The translations under genes were made by a program, and so were the position numbers. From Strongyloides papillosus (taxonomy: Eukaryota; Nematoda; Chromadorea; Rhabditida; Strongyloididae): a stretch of 64,000 nucleotides of DNA. Positions 12,038-22,446 of the stretch are shown piece by piece (positions within the stretch are counted from its first letter, which is position 1; each line of letters begins with the position of its first letter). The stretch covers positions 2,914,001 through 2,978,000 of the forward strand of contig SRSI01000050.1 in NCBI GenBank assembly GCA_005656395.1. Direction: 5' to 3'. The notes below the pieces were generated by a model. That model was given only the letters and a program-made list of their open reading frames with translations, had not been told where the DNA came from and searched no databases.

Positions 12038-14890
12038 ATGATTTTTTCTTCTTATATTCTACCATTTTTTATATGTGCTATTCTGTTGAATAGCAGGACA
12101 CTTCATGGTTTAGACCAAAATGTGACACATCATAATAATACTACTGATAAAGCGAACGTTAAATCAAAATTCTTATACACACATGGATGCAAAGATTTTT
12201 ATAACAAAGAATTTACGTATTCTCCTAGAGATGTCAGTCAATTCAAGTACGCAATAGTATACATCCCCTTCAATACAAGATTAGAGGAGAAGGCAATTGA
12301 TAAGAAGCCAACATTATACATTCAGCAACCGAATCCTCTTATAACAGCTCAGGATTTGCATTTTATTTACAACAATACTCCTAGTAATAAAAATAGTCCT
12401 GCATATGACGAAGATAAAATAAATTTCATCATCAACTTTGATACTGGAGAAAAAAATGAAGTTGTGACTTTTATTTATGTTCATATACCATCGAAGTTTG
12501 TCTATGAAACTGGGCTTTCGAGTTTCGAGATACACCAAGTTCATCCATGTACGGAGAAGTTTGCTTTTATAAGTGATATAATTTATGTTACATATGACAT
12601 TCAATTCCAAAATCCAGTGACTCAATTTCCAATTGTTACAGGACCAGTGATTGATGAAGAGGACATTTCAGGTCCACATATAATGATCGAATTTGGAAAA
12701 AGTGGTTTCACTTCTTCTACCACAAAGGTAAAACAGGTTAAGAATCTGAATGAACTTAGTGAAGAAGACTTTTCTGATAAATATTTAACAATTGTCATTT
12801 TGTTTGTCAAGATAAATAGTGTGAGATTTGAGCTCCAACCATACTACTATCCACCATTGCACAACAAAAAGATTATTAACTTAGATGATATCAAGATAAC
12901 TTATGTTTCTACTGAAAAAATTTCAAGGGAAATTGTTAAAAAACCAATACACCTTAGAATACCACTTTCTAATGGAAAGATTCCTGGTTTCGATCCAAAA
13001 GACCCAGTATTTACGTCACATGAAGTTGTTGAACGTTCCACATCAATTCAATATAACGAAGTTGGATTTCACGAATTTGAGTTTCCTCAATTAGTATTTT
13101 CATTAGACTATAAAATAGTAAACAATGATATTATTGTTAAAGTTAAGGATCCTGTTTCGTTTGTTAAGAAAAACCCCAATCTAATTGCATATAATGTCTC
13201 ATACCAGAAGGAACCCCAGAGCCCATATACATTGGCCCACAAATATATTTTGATCATTGATATGGCTGTACCACAATCATTTAATTTCAAAAATGCATAT
13301 GAAGCTATTAAAGTTTTTGCAACCTACCCTATGACATACAATTTTATTTCTCATGTTGTGATAGTTAAAATGAATATAGTAATTGATGATACAGTTATAG
13401 AATTCAATAAATTCCCACTTGTTGTTAGGAATGGAGAATTCTCTATGCCATCAAACAGAATACTGGTGAAGTGTATTGAGATTGGTAATGAAAAGATAGA
13501 TTTTGATGAGATTTTGGTCGCACCAAAAGCGTTATATGATAAAGAAAATCTAGCTGAATTAAATCAAGATTATACAGATATCTTATTCTTTGATTATGAA
13601 AAATCAAAAATTAACGATAAAAAGAAAGATTTCATTGCTGAGTTACATTTAACTAATAACTCCATCTACCGTGATGGAACATTTAAATATAACTGTATGG
13701 TTGATGTTCCAACAGGAATTAAAGGTGCCATTGGAAATACCTCTTTATCATACACGATAGCAAAAGAGAGAACACCTGAAGACATGATTTCTGGTACAAG
13801 CGGTGTAATGGATTGGGGAGATGGTAAGACATATTATAATGTTAAAATACACTCACATCTAATCAATAGGGATCAAGTAAAATTCAGGTTCCTCAATTCA
13901 ACAAAAGACATTGATACATATCGTAAGATGGTTACTAATGATATTTATGTTCTTTCAAATGTTATGGAAGTGAAGGATTTAAATGTAAAAAATGTACTTA
14001 TTTATGTTATCATACCTTTTAAATATATTAACGATAACTTGGGGCACCCTGTTACAATAGTTCCGCGTTTTTATACGGGAAATAAACTTCAAGGTCCATT
14101 CATTGAATATATATATGGACATAATATTAGCCCTAAGGATGACTTGTCTAAATTTACTTATGATGTTGAAATTATATCTCATAAAGATCCAGTTAAAATA
14201 ACCCATGGTGTAAATGTTAAAAAATTATATGTTATTTTAAACGGAAAAGGAATCAAGAAAGAGGATGTTCAAGTTAGTTATAAAATGGATCAATTACCAA
14301 TGATGAATAAATCAAAGATTAATATTTTTATTGATTTCGAGCCTACAGAGATTGGTAATATCGATGTAGTAGCAAAAGTTATGATTCCTCATTATTTATT
14401 AGCCAAACAGGATGATCCAACAGTCGTCCTTATTCATGATGTCGATCCAAATTATGGTCTTTCAGAAAAAATTAGAACGATTACGGTATTTGAGGAAGGT
14501 GGTCCAGAAGTTAGATGTTCTAAAATTGAAGATATTAAAAAAATTCAATATTTTACCATTGGATATGATGATACAGTAGATATTGTTCCAGCAAAGGATC
14601 CAAGATTGTATGTATTCCTTAAATCGAAATCTTTAAGACCCAAAAAAGTTAAGCTATTCTATAAACCATATACAGATAAGGAAGTGCTAGAGGATGGCAC
14701 TGATATGAAAATCTTCGTAACATATAAAATTATAAGTCCATGTAAAGAAGAAATCAAAATAACTGCAGTTGTAAGAGGTAGTCAATTCAGAGATAAAAAT
14801 CTAAATCCAGCATCGCTACGATTTGTCTACCCCCCTCATATCCATGGAGTCGGTAGAATAAAACAAGAATTTGTATTTATTGATAATTAG
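12038..14890 (+). CDS. large secreted protein with a repeated beta-rich module
   Basis: Single exon, 950 residues, 122 bases after the dioxygenase gene. I do not recognise a named family. A signal peptide is clear (hydrophobic 3-17, cleavage near LHG at 22-24), followed by N-glycosylation sites (NVT, NNT). No C-terminal membrane segment or GPI-type tail is visible, so secretion is likely. A module recurs: LY-I/V (L93, L730, L857), then a strand ending in Y (DLHFIY, DVQVSY, KVKLFY), then KINF/KINI/MKIF strands and a third strand ending IP or RG. This suggests tandem Ig-like beta domains of roughly 110-130 residues; the middle of the protein shows weaker copies. Cysteines are few (C51, C172 and pairs near the end). 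The absence of introns in 2.85 kb is unlike its neighbours. Probably lineage-specific; function unknown. Confidence 0.85.
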   Translation: MIFSSYILPFFICAILLNSRTLHGLDQNVTHHNNTTDKANVKSKFLYTHGCKDFYNKEFTYSPRDVSQFKYAIVYIPFNTRLEEKAIDKKPTLYIQQPNPLITAQDLHFIYNNTPSNKNSPAYDEDKINFIINFDTGEKNEVVTFIYVHIPSKFVYETGLSSFEIHQVHPCTEKFAFISDIIYVTYDIQFQNPVTQFPIVTGPVIDEEDISGPHIMIEFGKSGFTSSTTKVKQVKNLNELSEEDFSDKYLTIVILFVKINSVRFELQPYYYPPLHNKKIINLDDIKITYVSTEKISREIVKKPIHLRIPLSNGKIPGFDPKDPVFTSHEVVERSTSIQYNEVGFHEFEFPQLVFSLDYKIVNNDIIVKVKDPVSFVKKNPNLIAYNVSYQKEPQSPYTLAHKYILIIDMAVPQSFNFKNAYEAIKVFATYPMTYNFISHVVIVKMNIVIDDTVIEFNKFPLVVRNGEFSMPSNRILVKCIEIGNEKIDFDEILVAPKALYDKENLAELNQDYTDILFFDYEKSKINDKKKDFIAELHLTNNSIYRDGTFKYNCMVDVPTGIKGAIGNTSLSYTIAKERTPEDMISGTSGVMDWGDGKTYYNVKIHSHLINRDQVKFRFLNSTKDIDTYRKMVTNDIYVLSNVMEVKDLNVKNVLIYVIIPFKYINDNLGHPVTIVPRFYTGNKLQGPFIEYIYGHNISPKDDLSKFTYDVEIISHKDPVKITHGVNVKKLYVILNGKGIKKEDVQVSYKMDQLPMMNKSKINIFIDFEPTEIGNIDVVAKVMIPHYLLAKQDDPTVVLIHDVDPNYGLSEKIRTITVFEEGGPEVRCSKIEDIKKIQYFTIGYDDTVDIVPAKDPRLYVFLKSKSLRPKKVKLFYKPYTDKEVLEDGTDMKIFVTYKIISPCKEEIKITAVVRGSQFRDKNLNPASLRFVYPPHIHGVGRIKQEFVFIDN

Positions 14891-15104
14891 TAATACAAAT
14901 AAAACATAAAATACAATTCATATTATTCATTAAATTTTAAAATAAAATTATATCTGCATTTTCGGCTTCACAATGATCTTTTTTAAATATCCAGGAATTT
15001 AGATAACCTTTAGCAATATCACTAAAGTTCCAAAATATAATTAATTTCATGATAGCATCTAAGCATATCATTAACAATACAGTTATAATGATTAAACTTG
15101 AATA

Positions 15105-16067
15105 TCAATAATTTAATAATGGTATAATACGACTGAATGTAAATCCATGCCTACATTGTGGGCATCTCAAGGGTCCATCATCCTTAGAATGCCTTGAGTT
15201 ATCCTTCAAAGCCCCTGTCGTGAGGCAGGCAAAACAATATATATGTCCACATGGAGTTGATGCTGGAAATGATATTTGTAAACACAAAGGGCATGTAAAT
15301 TTTGATTTTTGTAAATACTTATCAAGTAATGTTTTATTACTTTTGTTTGTACTTGAAAACACATTTTTACCAGTAATATGATTCTTTTTATCACAGTATT
15401 TCTTGTACATCTTGAATCCACCATCGAGAATTAGGTATAATGATAAAATAAAGTTTAGGACACCAATATAGTATAATAACTTCTGAATTTGTATTGAGGT
15501 ATTGGGGCTTAATGAAAAATACTTTATATTTGTTATCCTTTTTGGGATTGAATAGAAATTATTATCAATAAGGTAGAAATACGATAAATGGAGTTTTTCA
15601 ATTATAGGAGATATGTAATTCTTAATTATATCCCTCCATTCCACAAGAAGGTACTCCATTTCATCATCATCAACAACCTCATCCACCGAAAGATAATTCC
15701 TACCTTTCACATAATAAGATAACGTCAATTTCGAAAAATACTTCTCAAACAACGTACTAAATCCTTCAAGTAAGATAAAAATAATATGCACAAAGGCAGA
15801 AGGTAACTCTCTTCTCGATCTTGAGACAACCTGAACCAAATTCATGTACTCCTCACCTAAAGTTTGTTTTTTAAACAATGACGTTGAGACATAGTAAATA
15901 ATCTTCCCTATAACTGGAGCATAACATGAATATTGCAAAAATTTCCTAGGATTCAAGTGTAATCGGAGATTCTTTATAATTATTTCAATGATTGTGCTAA
16001 TGTGTTCATCATCACGATTGGAGGCTCGAATGATTTCTACGATATCTGCTGGAAATAACCTTGCCAT
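15105..16067 (-). CDS. prx-10: peroxisome biogenesis factor 10 (RING E3 ligase)
   Basis: Single exon, 320 residues, convergent with the preceding gene. PEX10 is a peroxisomal membrane RING ubiquitin ligase that works with PEX2 and PEX12 in recycling the PEX5 import receptor. The N-terminal half is the Pex2/10/12 helical membrane domain (DIVEIIRASNRDDEH, then LGEEYMNLVQVV). The C-terminal C3HC4 RING reads CPLCLQIS...PCGHIYCFAC...CPQC, ending FSRIIPLL, as in PEX10. The RING contains an insertion (TTGALKDNSRHSKDDGP) between the third and fourth metal-ligand pairs that is longer than usual. The start at 16067 has the right length and no longer ATG-initiated frame exists. Confidence 0.88.
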   Translation of the reverse strand: MARLFPADIVEIIRASNRDDEHISTIIEIIIKNLRLHLNPRKFLQYSCYAPVIGKIIYYVSTSLFKKQTLGEEYMNLVQVVSRSRRELPSAFVHIIFILLEGFSTLFEKYFSKLTLSYYVKGRNYLSVDEVVDDDEMEYLLVEWRDIIKNYISPIIEKLHLSYFYLIDNNFYSIPKRITNIKYFSLSPNTSIQIQKLLYYIGVLNFILSLYLILDGGFKMYKKYCDKKNHITGKNVFSSTNKSNKTLLDKYLQKSKFTCPLCLQISFPASTPCGHIYCFACLTTGALKDNSRHSKDDGPLRCPQCRHGFTFSRIIPLLNY

Positions 16068-16821
16068 CTTAGGAAAATAGTTTTTGAGAATGTTTTTTAA
16101 TCAAAAGGCATTTATAATCAATGATTTGATTGTGTATCACTAGTTTGTTGATAAGATATACTGTCTTAGAAGGAAAATTATTTATGGTGGTTATGTAAAA
16201 AGGTCAAGTGAAAGTATGTTGTATTTAGAAATTTTATTAATTATTACAAGACTTTAAAATTTAAAAAAAAATATTAGGTTTCAATAGAAGCCTCAGTGGT
16301 GAAATTAAGTTGAATAAATCTCATTTTTCATGTTTCCAATATCTATAATAAGCTAATTAAAAAAGGCAATTAACTAAAAATGTCCTTAATTAAAGATAGT
16401 ATATTGGTTTAATTAAAAGTACAAATTTATTCTCTGCTGCGGGTTTTTTCAACAATGCTGTGGAATATGAGTTATAGTTAGAAAGTAACCATCAATAGTA
16501 GAACCCCAGCGAATTTTTCAGAATGTTACCAATAACGGTGAGGTTCGAACCTGTCATGCCATTTCCATAGATTTTCTCATAGCCCACTACGCTATCGAAG
16601 CAAATCGCGTCGGAAAATAGAGCCGTACTTACACTAAGCTTTTTTTGTTATCAATTTTAACGAGCTAGTGTACTTATTAGCTAGTAGAGTATTTTAAACG
16701 TTAGAAACATTAGATTTCTTGTCAAAATTATAGAAAGTAAGACGAACTTACACTTTGAAGTAAAATTCCAAGCCGAACTTCAAAATTTCCTCGGAAAAAA
16801 TGGGTCTTTTCGGCTTTCCGT
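16068..16821. other. intergenic with tRNA-like relic
   Basis: Upstream of PEX10 and of the tRNA-Ser gene. It is AT-rich to about 16430. From 16430 to 16820 the base composition is more even, and it contains the tRNA-like sequence described separately. No open frame of note. Confidence 0.5.
16540..16612 (-). pseudogene. tRNA-like sequence with A and B boxes, probable tRNA relic
   Basis: On the minus strand the sequence TAGCGTAGTGGGCTA fits a pol III A box / D arm. GGTTCGAACC, about 40 bases further on, fits the B box / T loop exactly. The spacing is that of a tRNA gene. The flanking 7-base segments do not pair into an acceptor stem, the T stem mispairs, and I could not fold a clean anticodon arm. 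It is therefore either a decayed tRNA gene or the head of a tRNA-derived repeat. Edges are approximate. Confidence 0.4.
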
Positions 16822-16903
16822 GCAGCTATGTCCGAGCGGTTAAGGAGAGTGATTAGAAATCACTTGGGCTTTGCCCGCGCAGGTTCGAATCCTGCTGGCT
16901 GCG
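16822..16903 (+). tRNA. tRNA-Ser (anticodon AGA)
   Basis: This is an 82-base class II tRNA. The acceptor arms GCAGCTA and TGGCTGC pair, with one G-T, followed by discriminator G. The D arm has CCGAGCGGTTAAGG. The anticodon stem-loop GTGATTAGAAATCAC shows AGA in the loop. A long variable arm (TTGGGCTTTGCCCGCG) is typical of serine and leucine tRNAs, and the T arm is CAGGTTCGAATCCTG. There is no intron. A T-run at 16911-16915 can serve as the pol III terminator. The AGA anticodon (read as IGA after editing) decodes TCT/TCC/TCA serine codons. Confidence 0.97.
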
Positions 16904-17116
16904 AATATTCTTTTTAATAAAACTCAGAACAATCTCAAGCACCTATCACAATCAATTCCCCGACGCAATTTCTCCTTAAAACGACCTATACAAAATCAAA
17001 CGACTGATAAGTACAAAGTTTTTATACTAAAAAAACGATACAACTTCAAAAATGTCATTAAACTTTTATCCTAATTATAAAATTACAAATCATTAGGAGG
17101 AAACTAACTAATCAAT

Positions 17117-17554
17117 CTAGAAATTATGTTTATCTTCAACAACTTGGGTTTTGGCCTTCTTTCTTGTCTCACTTGATACAAAATCTCCAGGTACAATATA
17201 ACCACAGATATTTCTACGGCCAATCATCTCACCAACGAAGAACCAAAATAAGACTTCCATTCCAACGGCAGAGTAAACAAGGAATTCCTAGAAAAAAAAA
17301 TATAAACACTTAAAGGACAAGTTACATACTTTGACAGTAAGATTTCTGTATTGTTTAGTTTCTATGGCTTTTAAAAGATTAGCCCAGTCACGTTTGATGG
17401 CTGGTAAATCAGCAGCATTTGGTGGGGCGAGTTCTTTTTTGGCTACCTTGGTTAGTAATTCGTATCTTCTTGGGAATTGACGTTGTTGATGACGGTAGAG
17501 GACACCAACCATGTTGGCGATCTTTTCAAACATATTCATTTTTCTGGTAGCCAT
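17117..17554 (-). CDS. mitochondrial ATP synthase subunit g
   Basis: Minus strand exons 17330-17554 and 17117-17287 (42-nt intron) give 131 residues, the same size as nematode ASG proteins. Subunit g is a small inner-membrane subunit of the Fo sector involved in ATP synthase dimerisation. The protein begins MATRKMNMFEKIANMVG and carries a basic helical region. PAIKRDWANLLKAIETKQYRNLTVKEFL precedes the single hydrophobic segment (SAVGMEVLFWFFVGEMIG) with its GxxxG-like face, and the tail is hydrophilic. The frame continues past the donor at 17329 for 13 codons, but these are intron sequence. Confidence 0.88.
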
Positions 17555-17885
17555 TTTGATGGGTTATTCCTATAAATTATTATTAGTAATATCAGAAATA
17601 TATTGGAGGAAATTGATGAGGAAATGGTGGAAAAAATATTTTACACAAATTGCTTAAATTCGTGTGAAACCAAAGAATCATAACGTTAGAGTAAAAAAAT
17701 AATTAAAGATATTATTTACGAATTTTCTAAAATGACAAAACACGAAAAGAAGATTGATCAAATAATGGGGTGGAAAATCTTGATATTTTCTGTAGGTATC
17801 ACTTTCCCACAGCAGACAAATTTTTCTTTCCAAGAGTTTGTTCAAGAATTTGTCAACCACTTTATGTAATCTAAAGGTTTATTAA
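17555..17885. other. intergenic, divergent promoters
   Basis: Between the ATP synthase g gene (-) and the C3orf33-like gene (+). A minus-strand open frame at 17678-17860 is weakly coding-like but has no family signal. No motif recognised. Confidence 0.45.
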
Positions 17886-18894
17886 ATGGAGACTGGTGCT
17901 TCAAGTGATACTTTAAAAGTAAATAAACCTTTGGTTGCTGAAGATGCCTCATTCCTTCAGTTGTATTCACCTTTACTTATCAGAGTAAGTTTCATTCTCT
18001 AAACCTAATTGATCAAAAAATCTAGGGTGGTATCGTTCTCGGTGGAGCAGCTGGAATTGCCATATATCTCACAAGATCCCCAAATTTCCGTCGTTTCAAA
18101 CACGTAACAGACATTCCTCAAAAATTCATACAGCAAGAAGTTCAATTAAAAGGAATAGTAAAGGAAGTAACACCCTTCGGAACCATTAAAGTTGAACACC
18201 AACCTCTTTATAAAGTCCCCTTCATAACACCCACAAAAAAAGTATCCCCTTTAAATTTAAAATTAGCTGGTGTTGAGTTAAGTGAAGATGGTTTAAAGTA
18301 CATGGTGGATGAATTAAAAATGAAAGGAAAAAAAGTGAACTTTACAGTTATACAAAAAACTCCAGGAAACAGTGATTCTGTTGATGTTGAATTGACATTT
18401 AAGAAGAATATGTTAGGTACTGTAAATATGAATCAGGATTTTGTACGTAAAGGTTTCGCCAAGATACCTAGTCCCAATGATGAGAAACATGTTGCTTCTT
18501 TGGAGAGTGTACCATCATACTCAAGACTTGTCAATAAGCTGTTGATGTCAGAGAAGGTTGCTGATAAGAGAGGTGTTGGTATGTGGGAAAAAGAATCATG
18601 GGTTGAGTCGGTTAAATCTGTTCCAACTCAATCGTATGGAATTCTTAAAGCATCACCGGTGGTTAAATTGTTTGTATGTTTCTAATATTTATTAATAATC
18701 ATATCCATTTTAAGGTTCTCCTTGGGACATTACTAAAAGACGCTGCCTACTTCTCCTATACTGGACTAAAAAACCTTTACTACATCCTCGTTGCAACACT
18801 GCAATATATGTCTATAGGTTATCGAAAATTCGGAAAAGGTGTTGATACAATGAAAATAAAGTACGACAAGATGAAGGAGAAATTTAGAAAATAA
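17886..18894 (+). CDS. C3orf33-like protein with nuclease-like (SNase/OB) fold
   Basis: Exons 17886-17984, 18026-18673 and 18715-18894 give 308 residues. It resembles the poorly characterised animal protein C3orf33. Matching features, in order: a hydrophobic segment near 34-50 (GGIVLGGAAGIAIYL); then DIPQKFIQQEVQLKG, matching the vertebrate DIPVEFIRRNVKLRG region; then KLAGVELSEDGLKYMVDEL, matching KLAGVELAETG; then the NLNEEILRRGLGK-like stretch (NMNQDFVRKGFAK); and KRGVGMWE, matching KGEGIW. The region 60-210 is a staphylococcal-nuclease-like OB fold, but I see no complete nuclease active site. The N-terminal hydrophobic segment suggests membrane anchoring. Function is unknown; this is a homology call from remembered motifs. 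Confidence 0.75.
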
Positions 18895-19003
18895 ATTTAC
18901 GTTATTTCTTTTTTTATTAGATGTCATTTGTTATCAAGTAGGTGAAATGTAAAAATTTAAAACAGAAAAGTTTTGTTTTATTATAAATTCAAAGTAACAG
19001 TAT

Positions 19004-19693
19004 TTAATTTATATCTCTTTGTAAAGTAATATCATTTTTAATCAATGGTAGTGATTCATAACCTCTGTATATGTAGCGGCAATCTTTTGGAGCCGTTAAA
19101 ATAAAGAATGGTATATCAATAACATTTTCATTGATTGCTATTTCCATATTATTCTTCACCTCTCTATCGTTACAAAGATCAAAATTGCTCTTAAGATTTG
19201 TAAAACTTTTAACTAAACTTATCAAAGTACCACTATCAATTGTTGTTGTATTATCAATCCAAAACAAACGAAGTAATTTCAAATGAAATGCAATAAGATC
19301 GTTCTTATTTTCCTTGTTAATACTAATTAAGTTTGCTAGAAAGCTCTGTACATTTTCTGTTTTGTTTTCCAACCACAAATCATTCCAGTTATCAGGGATA
19401 ATCATATTAACATCGTAAAGAGCATTTATGAATTTTATTTCTCTATCTAGGGGTGATGACATACGAAATGGAAATGAATTATATGATAAATCCATATCTG
19501 CCGCTAGAACAGGCTTCAAATCTAAGTTCACATTTCTAAAGATGACGTCATTCGAGAGTTCCTAAAAAATATTGTTGTTTTTATCACTTTCCACTACCGT
19601 TAAGTACCATCAACTTACAGTGAATATAGGTAGACAATGTGGTGAAATAATATCGTAAAAAACCGACAATTTAAGTTTAGAAGTCAATGTCAT
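19004..19693 (-). CDS. kappa-class glutathione transferase-like protein (DsbA fold)
   Basis: Minus strand exons 19619-19693 and 19004-19561 give 210 residues. The N-terminus KLKLSVFYDIISPHCLPIF matches the beta1-alpha1 region of kappa GST (VELFYDVLSPYSW). VNLDLKPVLAADM corresponds to the LQLRPSLITGIM stretch. A helical insert follows, then NVIDIPFFILTAPKD, where the cis-proline loop typical of thioredoxin folds (IP) is kept. Kappa GSTs of worms are mitochondrial or peroxisomal and conjugate or reduce substrates with glutathione. Here the active-site serine region reads SPHC, with a Cys four residues after Ser. The protein is shorter and more divergent than the vertebrate enzyme, so activity is uncertain. 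Confidence 0.7.
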
Positions 19694-19843
19694 AACTAAA
19701 AAAAGTTGTTTTGTCATTTACAATACAAAAGAATTAAAACATACTGTTTCAGTAATCTCCCTAAATATATATTTATGTAGAAAAACATATAAATATGATT
19801 AAAATTTAAAAAAAAATATTTATTTTATATTAAAATTCTCTCA

Positions 19844-20356
19844 TTACTTCTCCTCTTCATTAACTTCTTCAACAATAGTTGTAGAAAATAAAATTTCTTC
19901 ATTAGCTTTAACAGCTTTTTCGCTCTCAATTAAATCTAACAGTTTTTCATCAGCTATCATTGCTATACTACTTGGTTTGAGTGATTTTGGATCAAATAAA
20001 TTTAATTCCTCCACCGAAAATTGCTTTTTACTTAATTGTCCCAATCTTTCTGTTAATTTTTGAATGTTATTAGTAATTGATTTTATTTGTGATTTTTCAA
20101 AGAGATATTGAATATCTGTATCTAATGCTTCAAGAATCTAAAATGATATTGTTGTTATTGATATTTAATTGATTGTCTCACTTACTTTGTGATTTAGTTT
20201 TATCAAAGAACCAAATTCTACGGGCCTCTCATTATCAATAAAATTTATTTTAAATCTATCAATTTCTTCTTGTAGCACTCTTTTGTGATTGAAAAGCTCA
20301 TGAGAACTTAGATGTATTTCTTTTTCTAACTCCTCTATACTTCTGATTTCATTCAT
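19844..20356 (-). CDS. small coiled-coil protein, unknown function
   Basis: Minus strand exons 20186-20356 and 19844-20137 (48-nt intron) give 154 residues. The frame is open upstream of 20356 but with no ATG, so the first Met (MNEIRSIEELEKEI) is taken as the start; an unseen upstream exon is possible. Residues 1-90 are heptad-like and charged, predicted coiled coil. The second exon contains FSVEELNLFDPKSLKPSS and an acidic tail ending EEVNEEEK. There is no signal peptide, membrane segment or motif I recognise. It lies 150 bases beyond the start of the GST-like gene, in the same orientation. The size and heptads would suit a subunit of a tethering or cytoskeletal complex, but that is a guess. 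Confidence 0.6.
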
Positions 20357-22446
20357 TATTATTTTTTCCAACTGTAACCAATTTTTTCCACCTATTATCA
20401 AAACTAGTACAAACAAAACAAATTGTAAAATAAAAATAATATGTGTTGTTGTAAAAATTAAAATAATAGATTGTAAAAATATAGATATTTTTATTTTAAA
20501 AACTACAATTACAACCCTATTGACTAAACAATGGAATAAATATAGAATATAAGAACTATTTGGTAGGATGTATACAATATTGCCGATGACTTCATTTATC
20601 TAGTATTGCTACTGTTCTAATAATGTTTTATTCACGAACTGTATTGATCTTTACTTTTTATCCTCCGTTTTTAAGTTATTAAAATATTGTAGTTTAATTT
20701 AAAAATGTAAAGTGTTTACAATATTACACATTTTATTTAAAACCATTTACTGTATTGTTAGAAAATTGCATTAAATATGTTAAAGAACTTAACAGTTTTA
20801 TGTACTTTGATTGTTTGTTTTTTTACTTCATAATCTATGGAGATTATACATTTTTTTTATTTTAATAATAAGATTTCCATAATTATTAGGATACTTCACT
20901 AATTCTTTACACTACCATTTATAATTTGATTATTTTTAACATCTAAAAATAATGATAATTGTCACATATTATTAAATATACTTGAAAAATAGTATTTTGT
21001 CAGTTTGTCAAACAATAAATTATTGTTAAAATAAACATTACCATTTTTATTTAGTATAAGGTTATCTATATAACATTTAAGGTAACGACGATACTTCTCC
21101 TTACCACTACCATTTCTATCACTTCTATTACAATAAGAAAAGTCTTATTATTATTGTATATGTACTTACTATTTGTTAATCATAATTTTATCATATATTT
21201 CGAATGTTTATTATAAAGTATTGTTACAAAAATTTATGTTGATAGATCCATTTATTTAATTACTCACTTAATATTTCTTACTATAATATATATTTAGATT
21301 TATTAAACTATGTTTTTAAGTAATCCTTTAAAATAATTCCCTCCATTAAACTACATATGTCACAAGGACATGACTCATCCTTGATAATTGACACAATAAC
21401 TATTTTTTTACTAACAAATATTTCATTATCACCTTGACTCTAATAAGAATTTTTTTTGCCAATACACCTAAGATCAATAACTTTATACCCCTCCATATTC
21501 TTTGTATAATTGTTTTTATATAACTTTAAATAATTTCCGTCATTCGTAATTTTAAACAATCAATGAGTTAGTTACAATCATCCACTTACTTTAATAAGTT
21601 AACCGTATCCAATATCATTAGTTGGCATACTTTTATGTCTTTAACTCCTTTTTAATTACATCAAAATTATATAATGCCTCTACTTAAAGATATTATTTTA
21701 AATATTAAAATAAATACATCTCCCAACATACCACAGAAGAAAAAATAACCATCTATTCATCTATAATTTCTATATTACCATTTAAATGTAACTTATCTTT
21801 TGTAATTTTATATCTCCAAACAAGTGAATCATTATGTATATATGAACAAAATTGCATTCATATTTATCTACACATTTATATATTTATATATAGTTAATGG
21901 TCAAATTGATTTTAAAATAGAAAATAAACATCATAAGACAGCATAATTTTTACTGTTTTCTTGTGTGAAAACTTTTTAAATAATATAAAAAAACATGTTT
22001 TAATTGTGGAAGTTATATATTCTCTTGTGGTCTCTATTAGTTATTAAAATAGTTCTATTTAAGAACTTGTATGTATTTTGCGAATACTTTTTAGTATTTT
22101 TCAAAGTCAAAGCTTTTATCTTTTTCTATCACATTATTATTTTGTGGTAAAGAATTTAATATTGCAAAGATTTATTATTTACTTTTGTTTCGTTTAATGT
22201 TATCTGATTTTTAACTTATATGGTTTGTCAACGTTTTTATTGTGTTACGAACTTTTTTTGATGGGTATTTGAATATTAAAATTTATTAAAAATAGCAACT
22301 TTTTTTTATGTTATTTTCTCTTTTTTTTATTGAATTTGTCTGGTAAAATATTTGTATTATTTATATTATACATATTTATGAATGTTTTTTTTCTTTTTTA
22401 TTTATTTTTAAAAAATACCAAATAATAATATAACTTTAGATTAAAT
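20357..22446. other. long intergenic region before the SH3 adaptor gene
   Basis: About 2.1 kb of strongly AT-rich DNA. I see no gene, RNA or repeat array. T-runs increase towards 22400, and the adaptor ATG at 22447 is preceded by AACTTTAGATTAAAT, a possible acceptor site. Confidence 0.55.

Noticed and set aside
16871..17074. 67-codon frame overlapping the tRNA-Ser gene
   Set aside because: It begins inside the tRNA and reads into AT-rich flank; no family signal.
19004..20356. Operon of the coiled-coil gene and GST-like gene
   Set aside because: Same strand and 150 bases apart, but no clear downstream trans-splice signal or functional link; left undecided and not claimed.
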